Below the pieces are notes generated by a model. It saw only the letters and a program-made list of their open reading frames with translations. It was not told where the DNA came from and searched no databases. A stretch of DNA of 64,000 nucleotides, from the NCBI RefSeq assembly GCF_029201545.1, contig NZ_CP104007.1:3382501-3446500 (forward strand), in the 5' to 3' direction. A program made the translations under genes and the position numbers. Origin of the DNA: Devosia sp. FJ2-5-3 (GTDB lineage Bacteria > Pseudomonadota > Alphaproteobacteria > Rhizobiales > Devosiaceae). Each line of letters starts with the position of its first letter. Position 1 is the first letter of the stretch. Shown one piece after another: positions 1 through 8,238 of the stretch.

Positions 1-544
1 TGAGGATGTTGCTGTCGAAATAGACACCTTCATCGACATATTCATACGTCCAATACCACTGCTCACCGGAGACCTTGACGGTCAGGGCAGCGGCCGGAAC
101 CTCGACATCACCAAACGAGAAGATGTTGGCGCCGAGATATTTACGCTCGCCATCGGGCACGGTCATCTGGTCGGACAGCACGCCGAAGGACGGCACGGCA
201 ATGATGATCAGGACAATGATCGGCAGTACGGTCCACACCACTTCGATGAGGGTGTTGTGCGTAAAGCGCGCAGGAACCGGGTTGGCCTTGGCGTTGAAGC
301 GAACCACAACGATCACAAGAAGAACCAGGACCAGCAGGACGATGGCCGAAATGGCCCACATCAGCGGACCGTCATGGAACGCCACAATGGAGTCCATTAT
401 CGGCGTAACCGATTCCTGCAAGTGAATCTGGCCCGGCGCTGGATGCCCCTTGCCCACTTCCTGGGCTGCAGCCATCGCTGGCGCCAGCGCCAGTGACGCC
501 GCAAATACGGCTCCCAACTTCCTCATGATCTGACCGGTCACCAT
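1..544 (-). CDS. coxB: Cytochrome c oxidase subunit II, N-terminal part (cut by window edge)
   Basis: Subunit II of the aa3-type terminal oxidase carries electrons from cytochrome c to the catalytic subunit through its CuA centre. About 181 codons are visible, with no stop before the window edge. There is a signal-peptide-like start (LGAVFAASLALAPAMAAAQ), a first membrane helix around residues 55-77 and a second around 95-115 (EVVWTVLPIIVLIIIAVP), followed by the start of the periplasmic cupredoxin domain (GEQWYWTYEYVDEG). The CuA ligand motif lies beyond the window. I chose the ATG at 544 because AGGGGA lies just upstream; an in-frame ATG at 526 has no clear ribosome-binding site. The rest of the cox operon should continue to the left. 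Confidence 0.93.
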   Translation of the reverse strand, partial: MVTGQIMRKLGAVFAASLALAPAMAAAQEVGKGHPAPGQIHLQESVTPIMDSIVAFHDGPLMWAISAIVLLVLVLLVIVVVRFNAKANPVPARFTHNTLIEVVWTVLPIIVLIIIAVPSFGVLSDQMTVPDGERKYLGANIFSFGDVEVPAAALTVKVSGEQWYWTYEYVDEGVYFDSNIL

Positions 545-865
545 AAATCCCCTATCGACTTGTTCTGGCGGCATGCACCGAGAAGGAGAGGGGAACAATA
601 GCGGCATAGCTAACGCCGCCCCGACTCAACCTCGGAGCGCAAAACTCATTCGGAGCTAAACCACATTGAAGTGCGGGAGTCTATTGCGGCGTAAAAGCGC
701 GGCGCTGCGGCAAATTGCTGCCTTCGGGGGGGATTGCCTCATGCACGCCGTACTCATCGGGACAAAATAGAGTAGGCTGGGCTTGGTTGACAGGCCTAAA
801 GCTCTGACTGAAACAAAACAATGCGCCTGAAGCGTGCCCGATTCGGCAGGAGAAATGACAGAGTG
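545..865. other. Divergent intergenic region between coxB and the IalB-like gene
   Basis: This 321-bp gap must hold the promoters of coxB (leftward) and the IalB-like gene (rightward). It is less GC-rich around 545-660. No RNA gene, strong terminator or convincing operator was seen. The long reading frame on the minus strand here is antisense to the IalB-like gene and is not credible. Confidence 0.4.
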
Positions 866-1369
866 ATGGACATTGCTAAGCGGCTGGCTGGTGTTGGCGC
901 GATTCTCACAGTTTTGATGACCGCATCTCCCGCCCTGGCTCAGGGCACGGTTCGAGCGGAATATGGCGACTGGCAGATGAGTTGCGACACCCCGCCCGGT
1001 GCGAGCTTCGAGCAGTGTGCGATCATCCAGAATGTCCTGGCCGAGGATCAGCCCAATGTGGGTCTTTCGGTGATCGTCCTGCGCACGGCAGACCGCGAGG
1101 CGCGCCTCCTGCGCGTGCTGGCGCCGCTCGGCGTCCTGTTGCCCAATGGGCTGGGCCTCAATGTGGATGGCACGGATATGGGCCGCGTCGCCTTCGTGCG
1201 CTGCCTGCCCAATGGCTGCATTGCCGAGGTCGAGCTCGACGATGACCTCATCAAGGTCCTCTCCGACGGCACTGACGCTATTTTCGTGGTGTTCAAGACC
1301 CCAGAAGAAGGCGTCGGCATTCCGGTTTCCCTGGACGGTTTTTCCGAGGGCTTTGCCGCCCTGCCCTGA
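866..1369 (+). CDS. IalB-family (invasion-associated locus B) secreted protein
   Basis: This 167-residue exported protein resembles the IalB family, small periplasmic or outer-membrane-associated proteins common in Hyphomicrobiales; their molecular role is not well defined outside Bartonella. It has a Sec signal peptide (hydrophobic stretch ending ASPALAQG), then the typical opening with a Trp and Cys (YGDWQMSCDTPP), a second Cys (QCAII) and a Cys pair near the C-terminal third (FVRCLPNGCIAEV), consistent with two disulphides. An AGGAG motif at 849-853 precedes the chosen ATG. An in-frame GTG at 863 and an ATG at 821 are alternatives; the upstream one would put a charged extension before the signal peptide. 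Confidence 0.8.
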   Translation: MDIAKRLAGVGAILTVLMTASPALAQGTVRAEYGDWQMSCDTPPGASFEQCAIIQNVLAEDQPNVGLSVIVLRTADREARLLRVLAPLGVLLPNGLGLNVDGTDMGRVAFVRCLPNGCIAEVELDDDLIKVLSDGTDAIFVVFKTPEEGVGIPVSLDGFSEGFAALP

Positions 1370-1382
1370 GGGAGTATCGACC

Positions 1383-1640
1383 TTGACCGAGGAACGCCGC
1401 AAAACCTTGAGACGCCGCACCCTCAAGGGCGGCAAAATCGTCATCAACAGCGGCTATTCCACCTTTGACTGTTCGGTTCGGAACCTGTCCGACGAGGGCG
1501 CTAAACTCATCGTCGCCGGCATCATCGGCATTCCCGACCATTTCGACCTGGCGATGGATGACGGGCGGCGGTTCAGCTGCGCAGTCATCTGGCGCACCGA
1601 GGTGGAAATCGGCGTCAAGTTCCTGAGCCTGCCCTCATAA
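1383..1640 (+). CDS. PilZ-domain protein, probable c-di-GMP receptor
   Basis: An 85-residue single-domain PilZ protein with a TTG start; GGGAG lies about 8 bases upstream. The N-terminal arginine cluster (ERRKTLRRR) matches the RxxxR half of the c-di-GMP binding site. NLSDEGAKL matches the D/NxSxxG half. The remainder forms the expected short beta-barrel (IWRTEVEIGVKF). It begins 14 bases after the IalB-like gene and is probably co-transcribed with it. Such stand-alone PilZ proteins usually act as adaptors that respond to cyclic di-GMP; the partner is unknown here. The stop codon abuts a hairpin. Confidence 0.82.
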   Translation: MTEERRKTLRRRTLKGGKIVINSGYSTFDCSVRNLSDEGAKLIVAGIIGIPDHFDLAMDDGRRFSCAVIWRTEVEIGVKFLSLPS

Positions 1641-1671
1641 AAAAACCGGGCAAGTGCACTGCACTGCCCGG
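1641..1671 (-). terminator. Rho-independent terminator read leftward
   Basis: CCGGGC-A-AGTGCA (1646-1658) pairs with TGCACT-GCCCGG (1660-1671) with a single bulged A. The run of seven A at 1639-1645 is the T-tract when read on the minus strand, so it best terminates the DUF1127 transcript coming from the right. The A-run includes the stop codon of the PilZ gene. Confidence 0.75.
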
Positions 1672-1785
1672 CAAGTCGTCAGGAAACAGACCGAAGGCAA
1701 ATTCGGCCTGGGAGATGGAACGAGCACTACGTGTCCGAACCAACAGAATGGCGGTGACCGGAATTGTCCACCGCAAAGGGTAATT

Positions 1786-2049
1786 TCAGCTCCGCGCCGA
1801 TCGCGCCCGGGCCGCGTTGAGCACCATGCCCGCGCTGCGCCCCTTTTCAGCCCTCATCGCCTCAAGAATGTCAGACCGGGTGACACCGAGATCGCGCAGC
1901 CGCGCACTATCGAGTTCGAGCAGGCTTGAGAGGGCTTTGCGCTGACGACGGCGAGCGATCTGCCTCGCCAAAAAGGCGACCAGCGTGCGAACAGGGTTTG
2001 CGGGCGTTGCGGCCGCAAGTGACCGCTCGCCGGGAAGCGAGAGAGCCAT
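1786..2049 (-). CDS. DUF1127 small protein
   Basis: An 87-residue protein whose central section (QIARRRQRKALSSLLELD, then RLRDLGVTRSDILEAMR) is a DUF1127 domain, a small Arg-rich module widespread in alphaproteobacteria. Members have been linked to RNA turnover, phosphate/carbon metabolism and stress responses in rhizobia and Rhodobacter; the role here is not known. The start at 2049 is supported by GGAGAT about 6 bases upstream; a longer frame from 2145 is open but lacks a site. It is divergent from the LysR gene, which may regulate it, and is followed by a leftward terminator. Confidence 0.82.
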   Translation of the reverse strand: MALSLPGERSLAAATPANPVRTLVAFLARQIARRRQRKALSSLLELDSARLRDLGVTRSDILEAMRAEKGRSAGMVLNAARARSARS

Positions 2050-2198
2050 TTCAGATCTCCAAAAGAGCGGCAGGGACGACCGGCGCACCTGGGCCATAGC
2101 GCGTGCCTGCGTTGATGGAAAATGGATATCGCGCTGGACATCCATTCGTCCAACAAATAGATTTCATCTCGCCAATCAATCCGCGTGATGAGGCCGAA

Positions 2199-3086
2199 AT
2201 GACTGCCCCGCTCGATCTCGACCAATTGCAGAGCTTTTGCGCAATTGCCGACTGTGGAAGCTTTACCGAGGCTGCGCGCCGCGTGAACAAGACGCAGTCC
2301 GCTGTCTCCATGCAGATCAAGCGGCTGGAAGAGCGGCTTGGCCAAATCCTGCTTCTGCGCGACGGACGCAGCGTTTCCCTGACTCATCATGGAGAAGTGC
2401 TCTACGAGCGCGCCCGCAAAATGCTGCGCACCAATGCCGAGATCCTCGATCATTTCTCCGAGGGGGACCTTGCCGGGTCGATCCGGTTTGGCGTGCCCGA
2501 CGATTATGCCGTGCGTTTGCTACCGGTGATCCTGTCGAGCTTCCAGCGCACACACCCAAAGATTGCCGTGGATGTCTCCTGCATGGCCTCGGAACTGCTG
2601 CTGGAGGGCATGCGGGCCGGACGCTACGACCTGATCGTCTTCACCCAGGGCACGGGGCACAATTTCGGCGAACTGTTCCGCACCGAAAAGATGTTCTGGG
2701 TGTCGAGCCATGGCGGTCGTGCGCTCGCCAGCGAACCGCTGGCCATTGCCTGCGGGCCCAATTGCTGCATCTGGCGCAAGGACGCCCTCGAGGCCCTGGA
2801 GCGGACCGGCAAGGACTACCGCGTCGCCTACACGTCTTCGAACGCCACGGCCATCTCCTCGGCCGTGCTGTCCGATCTGGCCGTCGGGTTCCTGCCGGAA
2901 AGCGCTCTCCAACCCGGCATGCGGGTTGTTTCGGAGGAACATGGTTTGCCCACGCTCGGGGACGCACAGATCGCCCTGATGCGCTCCAGCCACGCCTATG
3001 GAGGTATCTACGACGCCCTGGCCAATCACATCGTGCAGTCGATGGGCAATCTCGAGCAGATGGACACCGCCGTGGCGGCAGAGTGA
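2199..3086 (+). CDS. LysR-family transcriptional regulator
   Basis: A 295-residue LysR-type regulator. The N-terminal winged helix-turn-helix (residues 1-65) is clear: LQSFCAIADCGSFTEAARR followed by KTQSAVSMQIKRLEERLG. A linker helix and a periplasmic-binding-protein-like effector domain follow (residues ~90-290, including IRFGVPDDYAVRLLPVIL). The start at 2199 places the helix-turn-helix at the usual distance from the N-terminus; the frame is open further upstream to 2103. The ligand is unknown. The only divergent neighbour is the DUF1127 gene, which is a candidate target. Confidence 0.9.
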   Translation: MTAPLDLDQLQSFCAIADCGSFTEAARRVNKTQSAVSMQIKRLEERLGQILLLRDGRSVSLTHHGEVLYERARKMLRTNAEILDHFSEGDLAGSIRFGVPDDYAVRLLPVILSSFQRTHPKIAVDVSCMASELLLEGMRAGRYDLIVFTQGTGHNFGELFRTEKMFWVSSHGGRALASEPLAIACGPNCCIWRKDALEALERTGKDYRVAYTSSNATAISSAVLSDLAVGFLPESALQPGMRVVSEEHGLPTLGDAQIALMRSSHAYGGIYDALANHIVQSMGNLEQMDTAVAAE

Positions 3087-3143
3087 TCATTCCGTTCTCT
3101 GTCCGCACTTGACCGAAGGCGGCAATTCGACCACCAACGAGCC

Positions 3144-4760
3144 ATGGCCGATATCCTTTCCAATGCTGCCGAGTTCACAGTTTCCGAGATTGCCCAGGCG
3201 GTAAAGCGCACCGTCGAGGACGAGTTCGGCCATGTGCGGGTGCGCGGTGAAATCTCGGGTTATCGCGGACAGCATTCGTCGGGCCATGCCTACTTCACCC
3301 TTAAGGACGACGCCGCCTCCATCGACGCGGTGATCTGGAAGGGAAGCTTCGGGCGGCTGACCTTCAAACCCGAAGAAGGGCTTGAAGTCATCGCCACCGG
3401 GCGACTGACCACCTTCCCGCGATCGTCCAAATACCAGATCGTCATCGACAATATCGAGCCTGCCGGCGCCGGTGCGCTCATGGCTCTCCTCGAAGAGCGG
3501 CGCAAAAAGCTGCTCGCCGAGGGACTGTTCGCGCGTGAACGCAAGCGCCCCCTGCCCTATCTGCCTCGCGTGATCGGGGTGATCACCTCGCCGACCGGCG
3601 CGGTGATCCGCGATATTCTCCATCGCCTCGCCGATCGTTTCCCGAGTCATGTGCTGGTCTGGCCGGTACGCGTGCAGGGTGAAGGCTGTGCGCCGGAAGT
3701 GGTCAACGCGATCGAGGGGTTCAACGCGCTACTGCCCGACGGCGCTATCCCCCGCCCGGACCTCCTGATTGTCGCCCGCGGTGGCGGCTCGATAGAGGAT
3801 CTTTGGGGGTTCAACGAGGAAGCCGTCGTTCGGGCCGTCGCCGCATCGCAGATTCCGGTCATTTCGGCCGTTGGGCACGAGACCGACACAACGCTGGTCG
3901 ACTATGCTTCCGACATGCGGGCGCCGACACCGACCGCGGCCGCCGAGGCTGCCGTGCCGGTGCGCGCCGAGCTCATTGCCTATGTGGACGACCAGGGAAA
4001 CCGTCAGCGGCAGGCCGCCCGCCGGAGCCTTGCGACCCTCCGAGACCGACTTCGCGCCGCAGGTGCGGGTCTGCCTCGCCCTGCCGAACTCGTCGCCACG
4101 CAGCGGCAAAGCCTGGACCTGGCGGCGAGCGAGCTTTCAGGGGCATTGCGCCATTTCGTCCAGTCGCGACGGCTGGCGTATTCCCAGCTTGCCAGTGCGG
4201 TGCAGCCACGGCTCGTCCGGCAGCGCCACACCGAACTCGGCGACAAGCTGCGCAATTTCCAGCACCGCTCGGATGCGGGCCTGGCCAAGACCATAGAGCG
4301 CGCTCGACTGACCTGTGACCCCACAACATTACGGCTTGAGCGCAGCATGGCACACTCGCTCGAAGGCAAACGAACGGCGCTCGGACGGCTATCGCCGCGG
4401 CTTTCCACCCAGCCCCTCAAGGCGGAACTACGCCATGCCCAGGGGCAGCTTGCACCCGTGGCCGCGCGCCTTGCGAAGGGGGCCATCTCAATTATTCCCG
4501 AGCGCCGCCATGGTCTCGAACAGACGGGAAAGCTGCTCGCTAGCCTGGGCTATCGGAACGTGCTCGCGCGTGGCTATGTGCTGGTTCATGACGAAAAGGG
4601 CGGACTGATCACGGAAAAATCGGCGCTGCAGCCTGGCGATCTACTGCAGCTGACTTTTGCCGATGGCGATATCGGGGCGTCAGTTGCCGGCGCCCCTCCC
4701 GCCAAGCGCAAGGCATCCCGTTCACCATCGGACGACGGGTCGCAGGAAAGCCTCTTTTGA
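3144..4760 (+). CDS. xseA: Exodeoxyribonuclease VII large subunit
   Basis: The catalytic and DNA-binding subunit of exonuclease VII, which degrades single-stranded DNA from both ends with XseB. The 538-residue protein has the N-terminal OB fold (VSEIAQAVKRTVEDEFGHVRV, residues ~10-110), the central nuclease domain with GVITSPTGAVIRDILHRL, RGGGSIEDLWGFNEE and SAVGHETDTTLVDYASD, and a long helical C-terminal region that binds the small subunit. The DUF2093 gene follows 49 bases downstream, a common alphaproteobacterial arrangement. xseB is not in the window. Confidence 0.95.
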   Translation: MADILSNAAEFTVSEIAQAVKRTVEDEFGHVRVRGEISGYRGQHSSGHAYFTLKDDAASIDAVIWKGSFGRLTFKPEEGLEVIATGRLTTFPRSSKYQIVIDNIEPAGAGALMALLEERRKKLLAEGLFARERKRPLPYLPRVIGVITSPTGAVIRDILHRLADRFPSHVLVWPVRVQGEGCAPEVVNAIEGFNALLPDGAIPRPDLLIVARGGGSIEDLWGFNEEAVVRAVAASQIPVISAVGHETDTTLVDYASDMRAPTPTAAAEAAVPVRAELIAYVDDQGNRQRQAARRSLATLRDRLRAAGAGLPRPAELVATQRQSLDLAASELSGALRHFVQSRRLAYSQLASAVQPRLVRQRHTELGDKLRNFQHRSDAGLAKTIERARLTCDPTTLRLERSMAHSLEGKRTALGRLSPRLSTQPLKAELRHAQGQLAPVAARLAKGAISIIPERRHGLEQTGKLLASLGYRNVLARGYVLVHDEKGGLITEKSALQPGDLLQLTFADGDIGASVAGAPPAKRKASRSPSDDGSQESLF

Positions 4761-4809
4761 TCGGGGCCATTGCGCCTTATATCGGTCCCTGAAGACAAGG
4801 AGCCAGGCG

Positions 4810-5031
4810 ATGAACATCTTCGACAAGGGTTTTGCGCCGGCCGAGGCAACGCTGCGCTATCTCGATGGCGACTATGTGGTGCTCAAGCCCGGCAGCTTCG
4901 TGCGCTGCGCCATATCCGGAAGGCCAATACCTCTCGATGAGCTGACCTATTGGAGCGTCGACCGGCAGGAAGCCTATGCCGATGCCGCAACCGCGCACAC
5001 CGCGTTCGAGCGCTTCGGCCGGGGCAAATAA
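4810..5031 (+). CDS. DUF2093 family protein
   Basis: A 73-residue protein of the DUF2093 family (FDKGFAPAEATLRYLDGDY, VLKPGSFVRCAISGRPI, LTYWSVDRQEAY), found in alphaproteobacteria next to xseA and lipid A genes. AGGAG lies just upstream of the ATG. The function is unknown. The next gene starts two bases after the stop, so the two are probably translated together. Confidence 0.85.
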   Translation: MNIFDKGFAPAEATLRYLDGDYVVLKPGSFVRCAISGRPIPLDELTYWSVDRQEAYADAATAHTAFERFGRGK

Positions 5032-5033
5032 GA

Positions 5034-6185
5034 GTGTCGGGGACGGCGGCGCGTCGACGCTACCTCGTCATTTCCAATGGTCACGGTGAGGATGCAATCG
5101 CCGCAGCGCTGGTGAGGCGCCTGGCCGACGAAGCGAGCGTCGAGGCCTACCCCATGATCGGCGGCGGCAAGGCCTATGACGGGGTTTGCGCCATTGTCGG
5201 CCCCCGCGCGACGCTCGCCTCGGAAGGCTGGCGCAACGTCAAGGGCTCGCTGCGGCGGGACATCGTCAATGGCGGCATCATGACCGTGCCACCTGCCCTC
5301 AAATTTCTCCGCTCGATCCGGAGCCGATATGACCGGATCATCGTCGTCGGTGACATGGTCGGCGTGCTGGCGTGCCTCGCGACAGGCAATCGCGATCTCT
5401 TCTACATCGATGTCTATAAGACTGGGGCCGCGCGACTCTATTCGGCCCTCGAGGCCTGGGCGATTTCCAGGAGTTGCTCAACCGTGTTCTGTCGCGCCCA
5501 GTCGCTCGCCCAATTGCTTGTCGACCGCGGCGTCGATGCGCGATGTGCCGGCAATCTCATGATGGACGCGGTTCCGCGTGGTGAATACGACGCCGGGGCA
5601 CGACGTCAGATGCCGCTCGGGGTCACGCTTCTGCCCGGCAGCCGCGCCCTGACCGGGGAGAGCTTCGCCCTCCAGATCGGTGCGCTCCGCACGCTGCCAC
5701 CGCTCCAACGCCCGGATGTTTTCGTTGCCGTTGCGGGGAGCGTCAATGTCGATGAACTGGCACGCATTTCCGGGCTGCGCCGCACCAGCATGCTCAGCGG
5801 TGAATCGGCAGATCTTGGTCAATTGAGCGATGGCGACCTGACGGTCCACATGGCCCGTGGCGTTGCGATGGGCAATCTGATCGAGGCCTCGGACCTCGTT
5901 CTCAGTCAGGCCGGCACCGCCACGGTGCAATCCCTGGGGATGGGACGGCCGGTCATTACCTTCGTCAATTCCCGCGATCGCCGCTCGCGCTTTGCCGACG
6001 AGCAAAATCTCTTTGGCGAGGCAAGGACGGTCGTGGAGGCAAGCGTGTCAGAAGTCGCCTCGACGTTGCAGAAACTGCTTGAAGACGCCCCGGAGCGCTC
6101 CCGGCGGGCGCAGATTGGCCGGGAACGCATTGGCGGGCCAGGAGCGATGGAGGCAATCCTGGCCGCGCTGCGGGAGCGGAACTAA
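5034..6185 (+). CDS. LpxB-like glycosyltransferase (lipid-A-disaccharide synthase-related)
   Basis: A 383-residue protein with a GTG start two bases after DUF2093. It resembles the lipid-A-disaccharide-synthase-related family (TIGR03492 type) rather than LpxB itself. Features seen are an N-terminal Rossmann-like segment (YLVISNGHGEDAIAAALVRRL), AYPMIGGGKAYDGV, DRIIVVGDMVGVLACL, GNLMMDAVP, LLPGSRALTGESFALQ and a C-terminal donor-binding region (SDLVLSQAGTATVQSLGMGRP) typical of GT-B enzymes. The substrate is unknown. The DUF2093 and DUF4170 neighbours fit an envelope-lipid context. True lpxB is expected elsewhere in the genome. Confidence 0.72.
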   Translation: MSGTAARRRYLVISNGHGEDAIAAALVRRLADEASVEAYPMIGGGKAYDGVCAIVGPRATLASEGWRNVKGSLRRDIVNGGIMTVPPALKFLRSIRSRYDRIIVVGDMVGVLACLATGNRDLFYIDVYKTGAARLYSALEAWAISRSCSTVFCRAQSLAQLLVDRGVDARCAGNLMMDAVPRGEYDAGARRQMPLGVTLLPGSRALTGESFALQIGALRTLPPLQRPDVFVAVAGSVNVDELARISGLRRTSMLSGESADLGQLSDGDLTVHMARGVAMGNLIEASDLVLSQAGTATVQSLGMGRPVITFVNSRDRRSRFADEQNLFGEARTVVEASVSEVASTLQKLLEDAPERSRRAQIGRERIGGPGAMEAILAALRERN

Positions 6186-6211
6186 GGCGCCGCGGCTTTT
6201 GCGCCCCAGAC

Positions 6212-6448
6212 TCAGGCGCCCGCTACTGCCGGGTCGAGAAGGCGATGCAGGTGGACGATGAAATAACGCGTCTGGGCGCTATCCACGGTCATCTGGGCCT
6301 TTTGCTTCCAGGCGACATAGGCGGAAGCGTAATTGGGATAGATTCCGACGATATCGACCTTGTCGAGATCGGTGAACGTCACACCATCCAGGCTCGAAAG
6401 CTCGCCACCGATCACAAGGTGCAGAAGTTGTTTTTCGTTTTCAGCCAT
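6212..6448 (-). CDS. DUF4170 family protein
   Basis: A 78-residue soluble protein matching the DUF4170 pattern: LHLVIGGELSSLDGVTFTD, then IVGIYPNYASAYVAWKQKAQ and TRYFIVHLHRLLDP. In alphaproteobacteria it sits beside an inositol-monophosphatase-like gene, as here, 17 bases after that gene's stop. It is probably co-transcribed with the phosphatase. The function is unknown. Confidence 0.82.
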   Translation of the reverse strand: MAENEKQLLHLVIGGELSSLDGVTFTDLDKVDIVGIYPNYASAYVAWKQKAQMTVDSAQTRYFIVHLHRLLDPAVAGA

Positions 6449-6465
6449 CGGTCATGTCCGGTCTA

Positions 6466-7305
6466 TTAGGGGGTAGAGGGTTCGCTGCTTTCATCGATCA
6501 CGGCCGGGCAGCCGTAGACTTTGATAAGCGCCGCATGAACTAGGGGTTTTAGGCTCATGTCGGCCAGCGCCGCAAGCGCCCCATGACGCACATCTCGTCT
6601 GTTAAATTGTGGGAACCCGACGCAGACGTCGGCGAAATCGAGACCGGATTCCCGAAGAATGAGGGCCGCGGCGGCAATATCCCAATCCTGGCTGCCGCGC
6701 CGCGCGACGGCGGCGTCGAGCTTGCCGGTGGCAACCTGCACCAGCCGATAGGCGAGCGAAGGATAGGCGGGGCCGCGCGTATAAAGGAGCCCGGCGGCCT
6801 GCATTTCCTGGTGAACGGCACCCGGCGCGGGAATCAGGGGTGCGGCACCGGCACGGCGATGGCGCAGGAGCGGCTCGCCATTGAGCCAGGCGCCGCCATC
6901 CTTGGCAGCGCAATAAAGCTCGTCGCGGGCGGGGGCGTAGACGACGCCGGCCACGGGTTCGCCGTGTTCGACCACGGCGATACAGACCGTCCAGCAATCT
7001 TCGCCACGCAGAAAAGCACGTGTCCCATCAATGGGATCGACGACAAAGACACGCTCGCAATCGAGACGGCTGGGATTGTCCGCGGTCTCTTCGCTAAGCC
7101 AGCCATAGGTCGGGCGTGCGCCGAGCAGGCTCGCCGCGAGATAGCGATCGACCACGATATCGGCCTCGCTGACCGGGGACGCATTGTCCTTGGTCCAGCT
7201 TTTGACATCCTTGCGGAAATAACCGCTCGCGATGATGCCCGCCGCGACAGCGCTGGCGCGGAGCAATTCGAGATCGTCTTCTATGGGGGGCATGGCGGCC
7301 GGCAT
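6466..7305 (-). CDS. Inositol-monophosphatase-family phosphatase, CysQ-like
   Basis: A 279-residue Mg-dependent phosphatase. The family metal-binding motifs are present: LSEETADNPSRL, VVDPIDGTRAFLRG and the C-terminal SQDWDIAAAALILRESG. By family, the likely substrate is 3'(2'),5'-bisphosphate adenosine (CysQ) or an inositol phosphate; the sequence does not decide between them. The start is uncertain: ATGs at 7377, 7305 and 7293 are in frame and none has a strong ribosome-binding site. I took 7305 because the residues before it are low-complexity. It is followed by DUF4170. Confidence 0.82.
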   Translation of the reverse strand: MPAAMPPIEDDLELLRASAVAAGIIASGYFRKDVKSWTKDNASPVSEADIVVDRYLAASLLGARPTYGWLSEETADNPSRLDCERVFVVDPIDGTRAFLRGEDCWTVCIAVVEHGEPVAGVVYAPARDELYCAAKDGGAWLNGEPLLRHRRAGAAPLIPAPGAVHQEMQAAGLLYTRGPAYPSLAYRLVQVATGKLDAAVARRGSQDWDIAAAALILRESGLDFADVCVGFPQFNRRDVRHGALAALADMSLKPLVHAALIKVYGCPAVIDESSEPSTP

Positions 7306-7587
7306 GGCGGGGCTTTTAGGCCTCGGCGGCCGATTGGACAAGGGTTTCCTCCCGATCCCCCCATCTTGTGCGGGCATGGCCCCGGCCCCCGCCGCGGATC
7401 AGGGTAAACAGGGTGCAACCGGGTTGTGTTAATTGCTCCCTACCGGGTGCAACACCCTGCTAACCACCTCAAAAAACAACATAAACTTAACCCATCCCAT
7501 TAAGACGGCTGGTAAGGGGACGCGCTAAATTGAGCCACATAAACGGAGCGACATAACAGCTCTCGAAGTTACAGGAAGGCATCAAAA

Positions 7588-8103
7588 ATGGTTCATGGCG
7601 TTGCGATGGAAGGAGCGTCTGTCGTTCTGGCGTTCCGTAAGCCGTCCCTGGCTGAGCGCCGGTTTGTAGCGGCGAACGACAACGGTCCGCGCGATCCGGT
7701 CAAGACCGTTACGGTGCGCAAGCAGCTCGATCAGAGTGGCGTGGCCGTCAAAATCAAGGTTCCGGTGACAGAATTCATCGGCGTGGCGGTGGCCACCAAA
7801 ATTTCCGAGGACGGCGTCCTCACCAGCCTCATCGAACTCGTCCATCCCGATTCCGAGTTGAATTACAAGGTGTTCGAGGAAGAGGGCAATCACAGCGTCG
7901 TCGCCGAATGGCAGAACTGGGGCAAAAAGCTCCGCCTGCCGCTGTTCATCAAGGCCGGCGATGGGGCCTATATGCCCTATAGCCAGCAGGTCGATGGCAT
8001 CATGCTCGGCGAAGTCGCACACCGGCGCAAGCTGGCCGCAGAAGCGGCGCGGCGCCCACGTTTCCTCAACCGGCGCAAGCCGGGCCAGGCCGAAACGAAC
8101 TAA
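7588..8103 (+). CDS. Conserved hypothetical protein
   Basis: A 171-residue soluble protein that I do not recognise. It begins with a Gly/Val-rich segment, then carries FVAANDNGPRDPVKTVTV and a mixed alpha/beta middle (VKIKVPVTEFIGVAVATKI, LIELVHPDSELNYKVFEEE), ending in a basic tail (RRKLAAEAARRPRFLNRRK). There is no signal peptide or membrane segment. AGGAAG lies about 8 bases before the ATG. It is monocistronic: a 200-bp upstream gap with AT-rich stretches (7440-7500) looks like a promoter region, and a strong hairpin terminator follows. Confidence 0.65.
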   Translation: MVHGVAMEGASVVLAFRKPSLAERRFVAANDNGPRDPVKTVTVRKQLDQSGVAVKIKVPVTEFIGVAVATKISEDGVLTSLIELVHPDSELNYKVFEEEGNHSVVAEWQNWGKKLRLPLFIKAGDGAYMPYSQQVDGIMLGEVAHRRKLAAEAARRPRFLNRRKPGQAETN

Positions 8104-8127
8104 TACCTGCCTCCAAAGCATGCTTTG

Positions 8128-8159
8128 AAAGGGTCAACCGGTGGTGCGGTTGGCCCTTT
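8128..8159 (+). terminator. Rho-independent-type hairpin
   Basis: AAAGGGTCAACCG (8128-8140) pairs with CGGTTGGCCCTTT (8147-8159) around a GTGGTG loop, with one G-U pair. Only a short T-rich tail follows (ATTTTGG). It lies 24 bases after the stop of the hypothetical gene and may also serve the convergent ubiA. Confidence 0.7.
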
Positions 8160-8238
8160 AGCATTTTGGGGGCATTCGTTAGCAGACTGCTAGCATTTCC
8201 TCGCCCTCAATGCTGATAGCGGCGCCAACGCGCCACCG

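Noticed and set aside
656-1447. 263-codon minus-strand open frame
   Set aside because: It is antisense to the IalB-like gene with its signal peptide and conserved cysteines; no homology is recognisable in the antisense protein.
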